From a virus, in IMG/VR virus record IMGVR_UViG_3300035670_011686, positions 1-63,209 of that record: 63,209 bases of DNA; one strand, given 5' to 3'. The position numbers were made by a program, and so were the translations under genes. Below, one piece after another: positions 44,616 through 53,294 of the stretch. Each line of letters starts with the position of its first letter. Within the stretch, counting starts at the first letter, position 1. The notes below the pieces were generated by a model. It was not told where the DNA came from. It searched no databases and was given only the letters and a program-made list of their open reading frames with translations.

Positions 44616-47417
44616 ATGATTGACGAAGAAGTTATCAAGTCATTCTTGGAGGGTAATGACCCTGAAGAATTTATCGTAGCGTGTGAATTTGACTACGCAT
44701 CCGACTCCATTTATAAAATCAAGGAAATACCTGGCAAGGGGAAAGAAATTCGTAAGGATACATTTATCCCATTTTGTTGGGTTGGTGACCTTCATAATAT
44801 GGGCTTTTATCAAAACTCAAAAGGTTTACAGAAGGAAGCGATGACCAAACATGGTATCGTTATCGAAAAACTTCAGACTCACGGTGACCCTCGTATGGAA
44901 AAAGGATTAACCTTTATGGTTAAGTCACTTAAGGGATATCGTCATCTCATTCAATTTTTCCGAGAGGGTGGTGCTGACCCATGGAGTGATAAGTTCCGTG
45001 ATAAAATTCTTATTCTCCCCCCCGTTGAGCAATACTTTATCTCAAAAGAAAAACGACTTTTCAAAGGTTACGAAGACTATGATGATGTAACTCGTTTGGT
45101 GTATGACTTGGAGACCACCTCACTCGAACCCAAGGACGGAAGAATCTTCATGATTGGTATTCGTACCAATAAAGGATTCAATAAGATTATTGAGTGTATT
45201 AATGAAGAGGATGAGGTTAAGGGTATTGTTGAGTTTTTCAATATTATCAACGAATTAAAACCAAGTATCATTGGGGGATATAACTCAGCAAACTTTGACT
45301 GGTATTGGTTGTTTGAAAGGTCTCGTATTTTGGGGATTGATATAAGAAAGGTTTGTAAGTCCCTTCACCCTCAACATTCAATTTCTCAGAAAAAGAATAT
45401 GTTGAAGTTGGCGAACGAGATTGAGGACTTTATGCAGACTTCTATTTGGGGGTATAATGTAATTGACATTATCCATGCTGTAAGACGAGCCCAAGCAATT
45501 AACTCTTCAATTAAGAGTGCTGGTCTTAAGTATATCTCTGAGTTTATCAACGCTAAGGAGCCTGACCGAGTGTATATCAATCACGATAGTATCGGTAAAA
45601 TGTATACCGAAAAACAAGACTATTGGTTAAACCTTAAAAATGGTGAGTATCGTAAAAAGGGTGATTTTGTGGATTTGGATAAAAAATTCCCTGACACCTA
45701 TTTGTTAACTAACGGTGCTGATATTGTAGAAAGATACCTTCAAGATGACTTGGAAGAAACTTTGAAAGTTGATAAGGAATTCAATCAGGGTTCTTTTCTT
45801 CTTGCTGCGATGATTCCCACCACATATGAAAGAGTTTCGACCATGGGTACGGCAACTCTGTGGAAAATGTTGATGCTTGCGTGGAGTTACAAAAACAATC
45901 TTGCAATCCCAGCTAAACAAGGTAAGACAGACTTCGTAGGAGGTCTCTCACGACTTCTAAAGGTTGGATACTCAAAGGATGTCCTCAAACTTGACTTCTC
46001 TTCTCTGTATCCTTCTATTCAACTCGTACACGATGTTTTTCCTCAGTGTGATGTCACAGGTGCAATGAAAGGGATGTTGAAGTATTTCCGTGATACTCGT
46101 ATCAAATACAAACAACTTGCTGAAGAATACTACGAGATTGACCGAAAGAAATCTGAGTCATACGGAAACAAACAACTTCCCATTAAAATCTTTATTAACT
46201 CCATGTTCGGTGCTCTTTCTGCTCCACAGGTGTTTGCATGGGGAGACATGTATATGGGTGAACAAATTACCTGTACGGGTCGTCAGTACCTGCGTCAGAT
46301 GATTAAGTTCTTCATGTCCCGTGGTTATACCCCCCTTGTAATGGATACTGACGGTGTTAACTTTTCTCTTCCTGAGGAGGCAAAGTCTCGAACTTATGTT
46401 GGTCGTGGACTGAACTGGAAAGTTAAATTAGGAAAAGTCTATGAAGGTCCTGAAGCTGATGTTGCCGAATACAATGACATCTTTATGAGGGGGGAAATGG
46501 CTTTGGATACTGATGGGGTATGGCCATCGTGTATAAACCTTGCTCGTAAGAACTATGCGGTTATGGATTACAAGGGTAAGATTAAACTCACAGGTAATTC
46601 TATTAAGAGTAAGAAACTACCAGGTTACATCGAAAAATTCTTGGATAAGGGTATTAAGATGTTGTTGGAGGGTAAGGGTAAGGAGTTCGTTGATTACTAC
46701 TACGAATACTTGGAAAAGATTTACAACCAACAGATTCCTCTTTCACAGATTGCTCAGAAAGCAAAGGTGAAACAGACCCTTGAGGATTACAAGGTTCGTT
46801 GTACTCAGACCACCAAAGCAGGGTCTTTGATGTCTCGTCAAGCACACATGGAACTCGCCATTCACCATAAGATGAATGTAAACTTAGGGGACATGATTAT
46901 GTATGTTAACAATGGTGAGAAAGCTTCACATGGAGATGTTCAGAAAGTTCCCGCTAAGAAATACTCAGAACTTCAAAAGAAACGACATTTTGAAAAAACA
47001 GGTGAAGTCCTACAAGATGTTGTATCGTACATCAAACTCAATTGTTACATCCTCAATCCTGATGACCTCGAGAATAATCCTGAGATGACAGGGGACTATA
47101 ATGTGGCACGGGCGGTTACAACATTTAACAAGAGAATCGAACCTCTATTGGTTTGTTTTAAAGATGAGGTAAGAAATGGGTTGATTGTAAATAACCCCGA
47201 AGAGATGGGTATTTTCACCAACACACAATGTGAGTTAATCAACGGATATCCGATGGGTCCAGGTGACCAAGACGAATTGGATGAGGTAATGACTTTGTCT
47301 GATGGTGAGGTAAGATATTGGGAAAAACGAGGTCTTTCAGAAAATTACATGTATGATTTGGCTGAAGAGGGTTGGGAGCAGTACATTTACAACTATGAAA
47401 CTGAAAACATTTCTTGA
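44616..47417 (+). CDS. Family B DNA polymerase, gp43-like
   Basis: The 933-residue replicative polymerase has the proofreading motifs VYDLETTSLEP (about 160-170), GGYNSANFDWYWL (about 219-231) and a YxxxD-type ExoIII in VERYLQDDLEETL. Polymerase motif A is LKLDFSSLYPSIQL (about 456-469), motif B is KIFINSMFGALSA (about 524-536) and motif C is VMDTDGVNF (about 573-581). Motif C has MDTDG in place of the more common YxDTDS. Length is close to T4 gp43 (898). It should replicate the phage genome with a clamp and helicase encoded elsewhere. The start lies after a 68-base leader with a hairpin. Confidence 0.93.
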   Translation: MIDEEVIKSFLEGNDPEEFIVACEFDYASDSIYKIKEIPGKGKEIRKDTFIPFCWVGDLHNMGFYQNSKGLQKEAMTKHGIVIEKLQTHGDPRMEKGLTFMVKSLKGYRHLIQFFREGGADPWSDKFRDKILILPPVEQYFISKEKRLFKGYEDYDDVTRLVYDLETTSLEPKDGRIFMIGIRTNKGFNKIIECINEEDEVKGIVEFFNIINELKPSIIGGYNSANFDWYWLFERSRILGIDIRKVCKSLHPQHSISQKKNMLKLANEIEDFMQTSIWGYNVIDIIHAVRRAQAINSSIKSAGLKYISEFINAKEPDRVYINHDSIGKMYTEKQDYWLNLKNGEYRKKGDFVDLDKKFPDTYLLTNGADIVERYLQDDLEETLKVDKEFNQGSFLLAAMIPTTYERVSTMGTATLWKMLMLAWSYKNNLAIPAKQGKTDFVGGLSRLLKVGYSKDVLKLDFSSLYPSIQLVHDVFPQCDVTGAMKGMLKYFRDTRIKYKQLAEEYYEIDRKKSESYGNKQLPIKIFINSMFGALSAPQVFAWGDMYMGEQITCTGRQYLRQMIKFFMSRGYTPLVMDTDGVNFSLPEEAKSRTYVGRGLNWKVKLGKVYEGPEADVAEYNDIFMRGEMALDTDGVWPSCINLARKNYAVMDYKGKIKLTGNSIKSKKLPGYIEKFLDKGIKMLLEGKGKEFVDYYYEYLEKIYNQQIPLSQIAQKAKVKQTLEDYKVRCTQTTKAGSLMSRQAHMELAIHHKMNVNLGDMIMYVNNGEKASHGDVQKVPAKKYSELQKKRHFEKTGEVLQDVVSYIKLNCYILNPDDLENNPEMTGDYNVARAVTTFNKRIEPLLVCFKDEVRNGLIVNNPEEMGIFTNTQCELINGYPMGPGDQDELDEVMTLSDGEVRYWEKRGLSENYMYDLAEEGWEQYIYNYETENIS

Positions 47418-47682
47418 CTTCAAGGTAAATAATCCCGAAGCAGACTTTTGGATTATTAGAAAAGGTAACTCTAAAACTGTGGGTACCACTACTCGTGTAT
47501 TCTCTCCGGACCACATCGGTGTTACAATTACTCGACCTGATTTGGTGTTACCAAATTTCATGTTTTACTACATGGATTACTTAGCCAAAGTAGGTGCTTT
47601 GACACCAATTTTGAGTGGTGATGGGACCATCCGACAAATTAATGTAAAAAATTTGGGTGAATTCGAACTTATGACTGCTTGA
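47395..47682 (+). CDS. Small protein resembling an HsdS target-recognition segment
   Basis: The 95-residue protein starts at an ATG at 47395, overlapping the polymerase gene by 23 bases. Its core (ADFWIIRKGNSKTVGTTTR, then GVTITRPDLVLPNFMFYYM, then IRQINVKNLGEFEL) resembles the DNA-recognition part of type I restriction specificity subunits, where similar spacing occurs. It is too short to be a working HsdS. It may be a small DNA- or protein-binding relative. The resemblance is from memory and unproven. Confidence 0.45.
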   Translation: MKLKTFLDFKVNNPEADFWIIRKGNSKTVGTTTRVFSPDHIGVTITRPDLVLPNFMFYYMDYLAKVGALTPILSGDGTIRQINVKNLGEFELMTA

Positions 47683-48004
47683 GTCCGTCAGAGGATATGA
47701 TGTACCAAACACCGGCACAGAATCTAAATTCCACACAAGCTCCTCTGTCAATCAAGATTTCATCATAGTCCTCGTCAATTCTCCCTATATCAGGAACGAT
47801 TAGGACTTTTGTCATTGCTTTGACCACTGTATGGTCGGTAGATATACTATCCAAACGAACTTTTGCTTGAGGTACTCCACGGATAACAATACATGCTTCT
47901 CCATGTGTTTCGTAAAACGGCTCAGAAACTACAGCGGTTTCAGATGTGGTTATCATTTTACCATTAATAACTCTTTGTGAGGGGGTATTTTTAATTACTG
48001 ACAT
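47669..48004 (-). CDS. Small late structural-type protein
   Basis: The 111-residue beta-rich protein (VSEPFYETHGEACIVIRG; KVRLDSISTDHTVVK; CVEFRFCAGVWYIIS) converges with the plus-strand gene before it, overlapping tail to tail by 14 bases. Its C-terminal VWYIISSDGLK segment is typical of small phage head-decoration or spike folds. No family is recognised. Confidence 0.5.
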   Translation of the reverse strand: MSVIKNTPSQRVINGKMITTSETAVVSEPFYETHGEACIVIRGVPQAKVRLDSISTDHTVVKAMTKVLIVPDIGRIDEDYDEILIDRGACVEFRFCAGVWYIISSDGLKQS

Positions 48005-48011
48005 AACTTAC

Positions 48012-48389
48012 TTAATCATTTAATTCTACATAAATTTCCCATTCACTTTCCATTTGAAATTGTTCGTGACTTGCGAATAATTTATAAAGGAGTACCCCTA
48101 CCCAAAGATTAGGGTAACTCTCAGGATTCGAAATTTTGAAATTTTTGTTTATAATATTCCTACTAAATATTTCTTGTAATTTTCCTTCGGTTTGATTCAG
48201 ATTAGTCGCCATTTCTTGAAAATCGATACCATCAAATTCTTGTATTACCTCAATTATAAATGTGTAGCTTGACAAATTATTTTTGGTGTCAAGATGTAAT
48301 TTCAATTTAGTATTAACTATTTGAAAATTTTTCTCCATTGTTTTGAGGTAAAATTCAAAAATAGATTTCAGTCTTTCTTGATGTTCCAT
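48012..48389 (-). CDS. Hypothetical protein in neck operon
   Basis: The 125-residue protein is mainly helical, with a mixed alpha/beta middle (SSYTFIIEVIQEFDGIDFQ) and an acidic C-terminus. It starts one base after the stop of the gp13-like neck gene, so the two are co-translated. It could be a completion or chaperone factor for the neck; no motif is recognised. Confidence 0.5.
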   Translation of the reverse strand: MEHQERLKSIFEFYLKTMEKNFQIVNTKLKLHLDTKNNLSSYTFIIEVIQEFDGIDFQEMATNLNQTEGKLQEIFSRNIINKNFKISNPESYPNLWVGVLLYKLFASHEQFQMESEWEIYVELND

Positions 48390-48390
48390 A

Positions 48391-49509
48391 TTAAACTACA
48401 TAGATTTGTCTTGGCATTGCTCTAAACTTCATCTGTTTGTTTAGATTTTCTGCCAACAATGCTTCTTTTTCCATTTGTTTTTCAGGACGAAGTCTTTCCA
48501 ATCTTAACTTCAATTCTTCCTCTAACTTGGATTTTTCATCTTTAGATTCTGTAGATAAAGATTGGTAATCCATTTGGAGCTCTGAGTCTGGAGTCTTTAA
48601 ATTCCCTGAGAATTTACCCCTTACTCGGGCTAGTGTTTCTTTGGCGTAAGCGGTAAACCATTTTCTAACCCATTGTTGTGCAGGTACATTCAAATCTTCC
48701 CAAGAAAGTTCTTCAATAGGTACATCTGAAGGTAACTTGATGATATCAGGATTATCCTTGATACATTGAGCACGGCTGTCACCATCGACATCATAATACC
48801 AATACCAAACCGCTTTACCTGTATACTCCGAGTAATTACTCCATGAGAAGTTTGAACCCGGTGCATTATAAAGAGTTACCAGTCGTTTACCATCAGGAAG
48901 ACCTGTAATTTTATAAGTTAATGCGCCACCCAAGATTCTGTTTAGAATGTTTGCTTCTTGATAACGGAGTAGGTAATCAAATCCACTTAACATAAAGTAA
49001 GACCCTGCGGTCCCAATTTGTGCATATCCCGCTTGGTTAGCACCCAACCCTAAACCACCGAATCCATAGTCAGTTGTACCCCAAAGGGCCAGGTTTTGAA
49101 ATGGTTGGTTTGAAAACCACAAAAGTTCATTGATTTCTCGTCCTGCAGGAATTTCATAAGATTGTGTGTTGGCACTTAACACAAAGTAATCCTTTTTCAA
49201 AACATAGGGACCGGTTGTTTGTAAACCTACAATCTTAGAATATGCGTATGTGAATTGGTCTTCTAAATTAAAAGTACGAGTGACTAAAGCTCTTGCAACG
49301 GATTTCTCGTTCATATTGAGGTTGACCAAGTTAACCCAGTTAGATTCAATAAGCCAATCTAAAGTGTATTGCTCGTAGTCTTGAATGGATAATTCCATCA
49401 AGGAGTCCAACATTTCATCTTCGAGTTCTACAGCTCTTAATGGTGCACCAAGTTGGTGACGAAGTCGTGTATAGATTCTACTTCTTTCGGGTTCAGGTAA
49501 TACAGCCAT
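48391..49509 (-). CDS. Neck protein, gp13-like
   Basis: The 372-residue protein resembles the gp13-type neck proteins of T4-like cyanophages. Its C-terminal part has an amphipathic helix with AYAKETLARVRGKFSG (about 286-301), a Pro/Glu turn and then a long charged coil (DEKSKLEEELKLRLERLRPEK). The N-terminal 60 residues (EPERSRIYTRLRHQLGAPLR) look like a helical attachment domain. A GTATTTATA element ends 3 bases before the ATG. With gp14- and gp15-like genes on the other strand at 53295 and 53810, the neck set is split by an inserted enzyme group. Confidence 0.6.
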   Translation of the reverse strand: MAVLPEPERSRIYTRLRHQLGAPLRAVELEDEMLDSLMELSIQDYEQYTLDWLIESNWVNLVNLNMNEKSVARALVTRTFNLEDQFTYAYSKIVGLQTTGPYVLKKDYFVLSANTQSYEIPAGREINELLWFSNQPFQNLALWGTTDYGFGGLGLGANQAGYAQIGTAGSYFMLSGFDYLLRYQEANILNRILGGALTYKITGLPDGKRLVTLYNAPGSNFSWSNYSEYTGKAVWYWYYDVDGDSRAQCIKDNPDIIKLPSDVPIEELSWEDLNVPAQQWVRKWFTAYAKETLARVRGKFSGNLKTPDSELQMDYQSLSTESKDEKSKLEEELKLRLERLRPEKQMEKEALLAENLNKQMKFRAMPRQIYVV

Positions 49510-49512
49510 ACC

Positions 49513-49521
49513 TATAAATAC
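49513..49521 (-). promoter_or_regulatory. Late-promoter-like motif GTATTTATA
   Basis: It ends 3 bases before the ATG of the neck gene at 49509. Confidence 0.5.
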
Positions 49522-49526
49522 CGCGA

Positions 49527-51053
49527 TTATCTCAAATCGTATATCATTTGGTTTTTGGCGAAAACATAGTTACCCATAACAATTTCACCTTTGTTTTCGA
49601 AAACAACCACTTTTTTACCCTTAACAAATACCATCCAATCGACATTGTATTTTGCAACCTCACCAGTCTTAGTCACAACCAAACGACCATCTTGTTCCAA
49701 AATTTCATCGTATCCTTTTACCTGTGCCGTAAGTTTTGAGTTTTCAACAACAATTTCCATGTCAATTTTTTTGATTGCATCTTTGGTTTTACCAGCACCT
49801 GCAGTTACGATTACCTTGGCGTTGGGAATACTTTCCTGTAAACGAACCTGTGCCATATTTTCTCTACGAGTACCGACATTGTCTTTCTCCTTAAGGGTAT
49901 TCATAATTGAATGGAATGTCTGACTGTTCGGGTCGAAAATTCTCGGACTAAATTGTTCAATGTAGTTACAAAGTCTCTTCATCTCTGAGATTTGTTCCGC
50001 AGGGGTTTTGCCATCAAAAGTTACCGCCTTTTCCTTGAGTGACTTGGTAATTACCCTGTTCAGGTCTCTGACCATTATACAAAAAACTGAGTAATTTGTA
50101 TTCATATAGTTAATGACACTTCGACCAGGTTTTTCTAAATCGTAAACGCCAGGTATTTCACCATTTTCTCTTTTGTTGTGGTACTTCTCTGAAAATAACT
50201 TTCTAAGAACATCATTAATGGTGTTCTTGTAGATATCTCTTGCTCTGAGGTTATTGTTGAATAACACTCGGTAGAACTCTACTTCACCCCTTGTACACGA
50301 TTCTGATTTTGTTTCCATTAGTATCTTACCCATTTCTTGTGACTCCAATAACTTGGTTTGTGTTTTGAGTGTATACATATCTTCCACAAAGTCCCAATTG
50401 ACCACAGTCCAAAAGTTCTTAATGTACTCATCTCTTTTGTTTTTGTATTTGAGGTAGTATGCATGCTCCCACAAATCTAAGCCTAAAAGTGGATATCCGC
50501 CGCCTTCAATGACATTCATCAATGGATTATCTTGATTGGGGGTTGACATAATCTTAAGGGTTCCTTTGTTGGTGAGGATTAACCACACCCATCCTGAACC
50601 GAATCTTTGTTTGGCAACTTCTTCGAATTGTTTTTTAAATTTCTCGAATGTTCCGAAATCTTTTTTGATTTTTGTAAGTAACTCCTTACCAATTCTTTGT
50701 GGTTGGGGAGATAACATATTCCAAAAAAGTGCGTGGTTAAATGCACCACCTGCGTTATCTCTTACTCCTTTGGGATACTTTGAAATACTTCTGATTATTT
50801 TTTCAAGGTCATGGTCACCTTTTCTTTTTGATAACAAGTTGTTGAGTTTATCCACGTAACCTTTGTAGTGTTTGTTGTAGTGGACATTCATTGTTTCGGA
50901 GTCGATAAATCTTTTTACCGCTGAGTAACTGTAGGGTAATTTTTCTATTCCGATTTTTTTTCCCTCTTGTAAAAGTTCTTTGGCTTGTTCTCTTTTTTGT
51001 TCGTGAAGAATTTGTTTTTCTATCTTCTCTACTGATTCTTGTATATGTTGCAT
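49527..51053 (-). CDS. Mn/Fe superoxide dismutase fused to a nuclease-like domain
   Basis: The 508-residue protein has a helical extension (1-34) and then a full SOD domain (about 36-232). Metal ligands are His58 (MNVHYNKHYKGYV), His107 (AGGAFNHALFW), Asp193 and His197 (GLDLWEHAYYLKYKNKR). The AGG before His107 and Gln174 in NQDNPLM are Mn-type. Residues 240-508 are a separate unknown domain. Near its end, D431-x-E433, then QVK (444-446) in AQVKGYDE, resemble a PD-(D/E)xK nuclease site with Gln in place of Glu. The gene carries a TATTTATA element like structural genes, suggesting late expression and possibly a virion location. The SOD call is confident; the nuclease call is tentative. Confidence 0.82.
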   Translation of the reverse strand: MQHIQESVEKIEKQILHEQKREQAKELLQEGKKIGIEKLPYSYSAVKRFIDSETMNVHYNKHYKGYVDKLNNLLSKRKGDHDLEKIIRSISKYPKGVRDNAGGAFNHALFWNMLSPQPQRIGKELLTKIKKDFGTFEKFKKQFEEVAKQRFGSGWVWLILTNKGTLKIMSTPNQDNPLMNVIEGGGYPLLGLDLWEHAYYLKYKNKRDEYIKNFWTVVNWDFVEDMYTLKTQTKLLESQEMGKILMETKSESCTRGEVEFYRVLFNNNLRARDIYKNTINDVLRKLFSEKYHNKRENGEIPGVYDLEKPGRSVINYMNTNYSVFCIMVRDLNRVITKSLKEKAVTFDGKTPAEQISEMKRLCNYIEQFSPRIFDPNSQTFHSIMNTLKEKDNVGTRRENMAQVRLQESIPNAKVIVTAGAGKTKDAIKKIDMEIVVENSKLTAQVKGYDEILEQDGRLVVTKTGEVAKYNVDWMVFVKGKKVVVFENKGEIVMGNYVFAKNQMIYDLR

Positions 51054-51070
51054 GGTCTATATTATTTCTC

Positions 51071-51079
51071 TATAAATAA
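51071..51079 (-). promoter_or_regulatory. Late-promoter-like motif TTATTTATA
   Basis: It lies 17 bases before the ATG of the superoxide dismutase fusion at 51053. Confidence 0.5.
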
Positions 51080-51093
51080 TAGACATTTACTGA

Positions 51094-52848
51094 TTATCTC
51101 CTCTGATTTATACTCTTTAGAATTTCTTCAACAATATTTGTCTCATCAGGGGTATCACCCATAACTGTGGCTATTATTCTTTTTTTGGTGTTTAATATGT
51201 CGTAAATGATACCCTCGATTGTGTTTTCGAAAATAGGGTAGTACACCAAAACATTATTTTTTTGTCCGTATCTGTATGCCCTATCTTCAGATTGACTGTG
51301 GTCTGAAGGAAGGAATGAAAGGTCATTCATAATGACCGCTTCTGCTGCGGTTAGGGTAATCCCGACACCCGCAGCTTTGATGTTCCCCACAAATACTTTT
51401 ACTTTATCATCCTCTTGAAACCTGTCAACCGCATCTTGTCTTTGAATTTTACTCATCGACCCATCTAACCTCACAGCACTTTTACCAAAGTGATTGACGA
51501 TGGTTTCAAGTGATTTAGTGAAATTACAAAAAATGATAACTTTTTTTCCTTGCTCGACAATGTTTTCTGCGAGTTCGATTGTATGTTGAGTTTTTTCCTC
51601 AGCAATCACTTGTCTTACCTGAGTTAGTTTAGTGAACTGAATCGAGAGGTTTTTACTTTCCTCAGGATTTTTTTCATACCAATTGTAATAATCACCCATT
51701 ACCTCTTCATAAAGTTTTGAACGGAGACGAAGGTAGACAGGAGTGATAATTTTTTCGGGTAAATCTAAAACATCCTCTTTCAATCTTCTAAGAACTGTTG
51801 TTGAAGTTCGGTCCCTTAGTTCTTCCAAGTTGGATGCACCCATTACATTCCAAACTTTTCTTGGACCAACTTTGAACTGATAACCTGAACAGTACCTAAC
51901 AACATACGCCATCCAATTCTTAGCAACGGGTGAATCCACCAACGACAAAAGATTGAAGTAGTTAATAGGACGAGAGGTCATAGGTGTTCCCGTTAACAAC
52001 CACAAACGGTCGATATCCCTTACCAAGTCATTGATTAATTTGGTTCTTTGAGCTTGAACATTTTGGATGTAGTGGGCCTCATCAATAATAACCAAATCAA
52101 ACTTTGAGTTCAGAATAATTGAATTCTTTCTGTCTTTTGAATCGTGGAAATTTTTGATTATGTCATAATTCATTATCACAATTTCAGCGTCTTCCGAATA
52201 ATTCTTACCCTCACAAACAAAGCTGGTCTTTTCCGAGTAAAGTTGATATTCTCTTTGCCAGTTAATCTTTAGTGATGCTGGACAAATAATCAAAATCTTT
52301 TTTGTCCCCGTTTCTAATGAGGCGATAATCGTTGAGGTGGTCTTTCCCAATCCCATGTCATCCGCCAAAATATACTTCTTGTTTTTTAAAAGTTCTTCGA
52401 TAGCAACCTTTTGGTGTTCAAGGGGTGGACGGTGTGAATACTTGGAGTAATCCACCTCAGAGATTTCAACTTTATTGTCTTTTATAATTGCTACTTTAGG
52501 AATCCACATGTCGGTAAGTTGGTCTCCTTCAGAAAACTTTCCCCAAATGTGATAGGCTTTGTCTTTTTCTGCCAACAATTTTTCAATCCAAATCCTCTCG
52601 GGAATTGTCATCATAAATCTTTCATCTGCAATTTTATTTGCGAAATAAGAATCCAAGACCACCCACTTTTTTGCAACAAGGGGGGTCTTGGAGTGATTAT
52701 TAATGATGTATTCCGATTGACTACGCGTAGGATAAAACTTGGAGTTTTTGTCAAGTTTGACTTTTAATCCCAAGATATAATTGTTAGCCCCCGAGTAGTT
52801 CTCTAAAATTGAGATGGCTTTGGATTCTATTGTTGTTCCAATCGGCAT
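51094..52848 (-). CDS. SNF2-family DNA helicase/translocase
   Basis: The 584-residue protein has SNF2 motifs in order: I (ADDMGLGKTTS, 162-172), Ia (ILIICPASLKINWQ, 185-198), II (DLVIIDEAHYIQN, 251-263), III (LWLLTGTPMTSRP), V (NIKAAGVGITLTAAEAVI) and VI (QSEDRAYRYGQKN). It most resembles SMARCAL1/HepA-type small remodellers, which anneal DNA or remodel forks. The N-terminal 140 residues are unassigned and could bind DNA. It shares one base with the SET gene, and neither has a TATTTAT element, pointing to early or middle expression. Confidence 0.88.
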   Translation of the reverse strand: MPIGTTIESKAISILENYSGANNYILGLKVKLDKNSKFYPTRSQSEYIINNHSKTPLVAKKWVVLDSYFANKIADERFMMTIPERIWIEKLLAEKDKAYHIWGKFSEGDQLTDMWIPKVAIIKDNKVEISEVDYSKYSHRPPLEHQKVAIEELLKNKKYILADDMGLGKTTSTIIASLETGTKKILIICPASLKINWQREYQLYSEKTSFVCEGKNYSEDAEIVIMNYDIIKNFHDSKDRKNSIILNSKFDLVIIDEAHYIQNVQAQRTKLINDLVRDIDRLWLLTGTPMTSRPINYFNLLSLVDSPVAKNWMAYVVRYCSGYQFKVGPRKVWNVMGASNLEELRDRTSTTVLRRLKEDVLDLPEKIITPVYLRLRSKLYEEVMGDYYNWYEKNPEESKNLSIQFTKLTQVRQVIAEEKTQHTIELAENIVEQGKKVIIFCNFTKSLETIVNHFGKSAVRLDGSMSKIQRQDAVDRFQEDDKVKVFVGNIKAAGVGITLTAAEAVIMNDLSFLPSDHSQSEDRAYRYGQKNNVLVYYPIFENTIEGIIYDILNTKKRIIATVMGDTPDETNIVEEILKSINQRR

Positions 52849-53243
52849 TATTTAATTTCAATATTTGACCTCCCATCTGCCCAAAATGTTTCATCTCCAT
52901 AATAAACGAAAATTTCTTCACCAGGTTCTATGTCTTCAAGCGCGGTAAATAAAAATGAATTATTTTCAAGATTATTATTCCAATCAGCATTAGGTGTATT
53001 AGAATGATTGTATAACGAACCACAACCTAAGGCAACCACATGACAATACCACTCAGCCCCTTTTGGCCAAACATAACGGTGATTCATAAGAAGAGTACTT
53101 CTTTCTCCTTTTTGAATTGGGAGTTCCAAAAGAGCAGTTTCTTCAATAACTTCACCTTTTGAAATTTTTTGGGTGGCAAAAACTCCCAATCCATGTATAT
53201 CACTTGGTTTGACCGAAATCTTAGTTGGTAAGATGAGTTCCAT
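52848..53243 (-). CDS. SET-domain protein methyltransferase-like
   Basis: The 131-residue protein shows the SET fold in order: IHGLGVFATQKISKGEVIEE (17-36), a short insert, then LYNHSNTPNADWN (about 77-89), with the SAM-binding NHS and PN, and DIEPGEEIFVYYGDETFW (about 104-121), with the catalytic Tyr. SET enzymes methylate lysines. Few phages are known to carry one. It is translationally coupled to the SNF2 helicase (1-base overlap). A substrate could be a host or phage DNA-binding protein; none is identified. Confidence 0.8.
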   Translation of the reverse strand: MELILPTKISVKPSDIHGLGVFATQKISKGEVIEETALLELPIQKGERSTLLMNHRYVWPKGAEWYCHVVALGCGSLYNHSNTPNADWNNNLENNSFLFTALEDIEPGEEIFVYYGDETFWADGRSNIEIK

Positions 53244-53273
53244 ATTTTTATTTAGAATATAAATTAAAAAGAG

Positions 53274-53282
53274 GTATTTATC
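53274..53282 (+). promoter_or_regulatory. Late-promoter-like motif GTATTTATC
   Basis: It lies 12 bases before the ATG at 53295, in the 51-base divergent gap. The minus-strand SET gene on the other side has no such motif. Confidence 0.6.
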
Positions 53283-53294
53283 AATATATCTACT

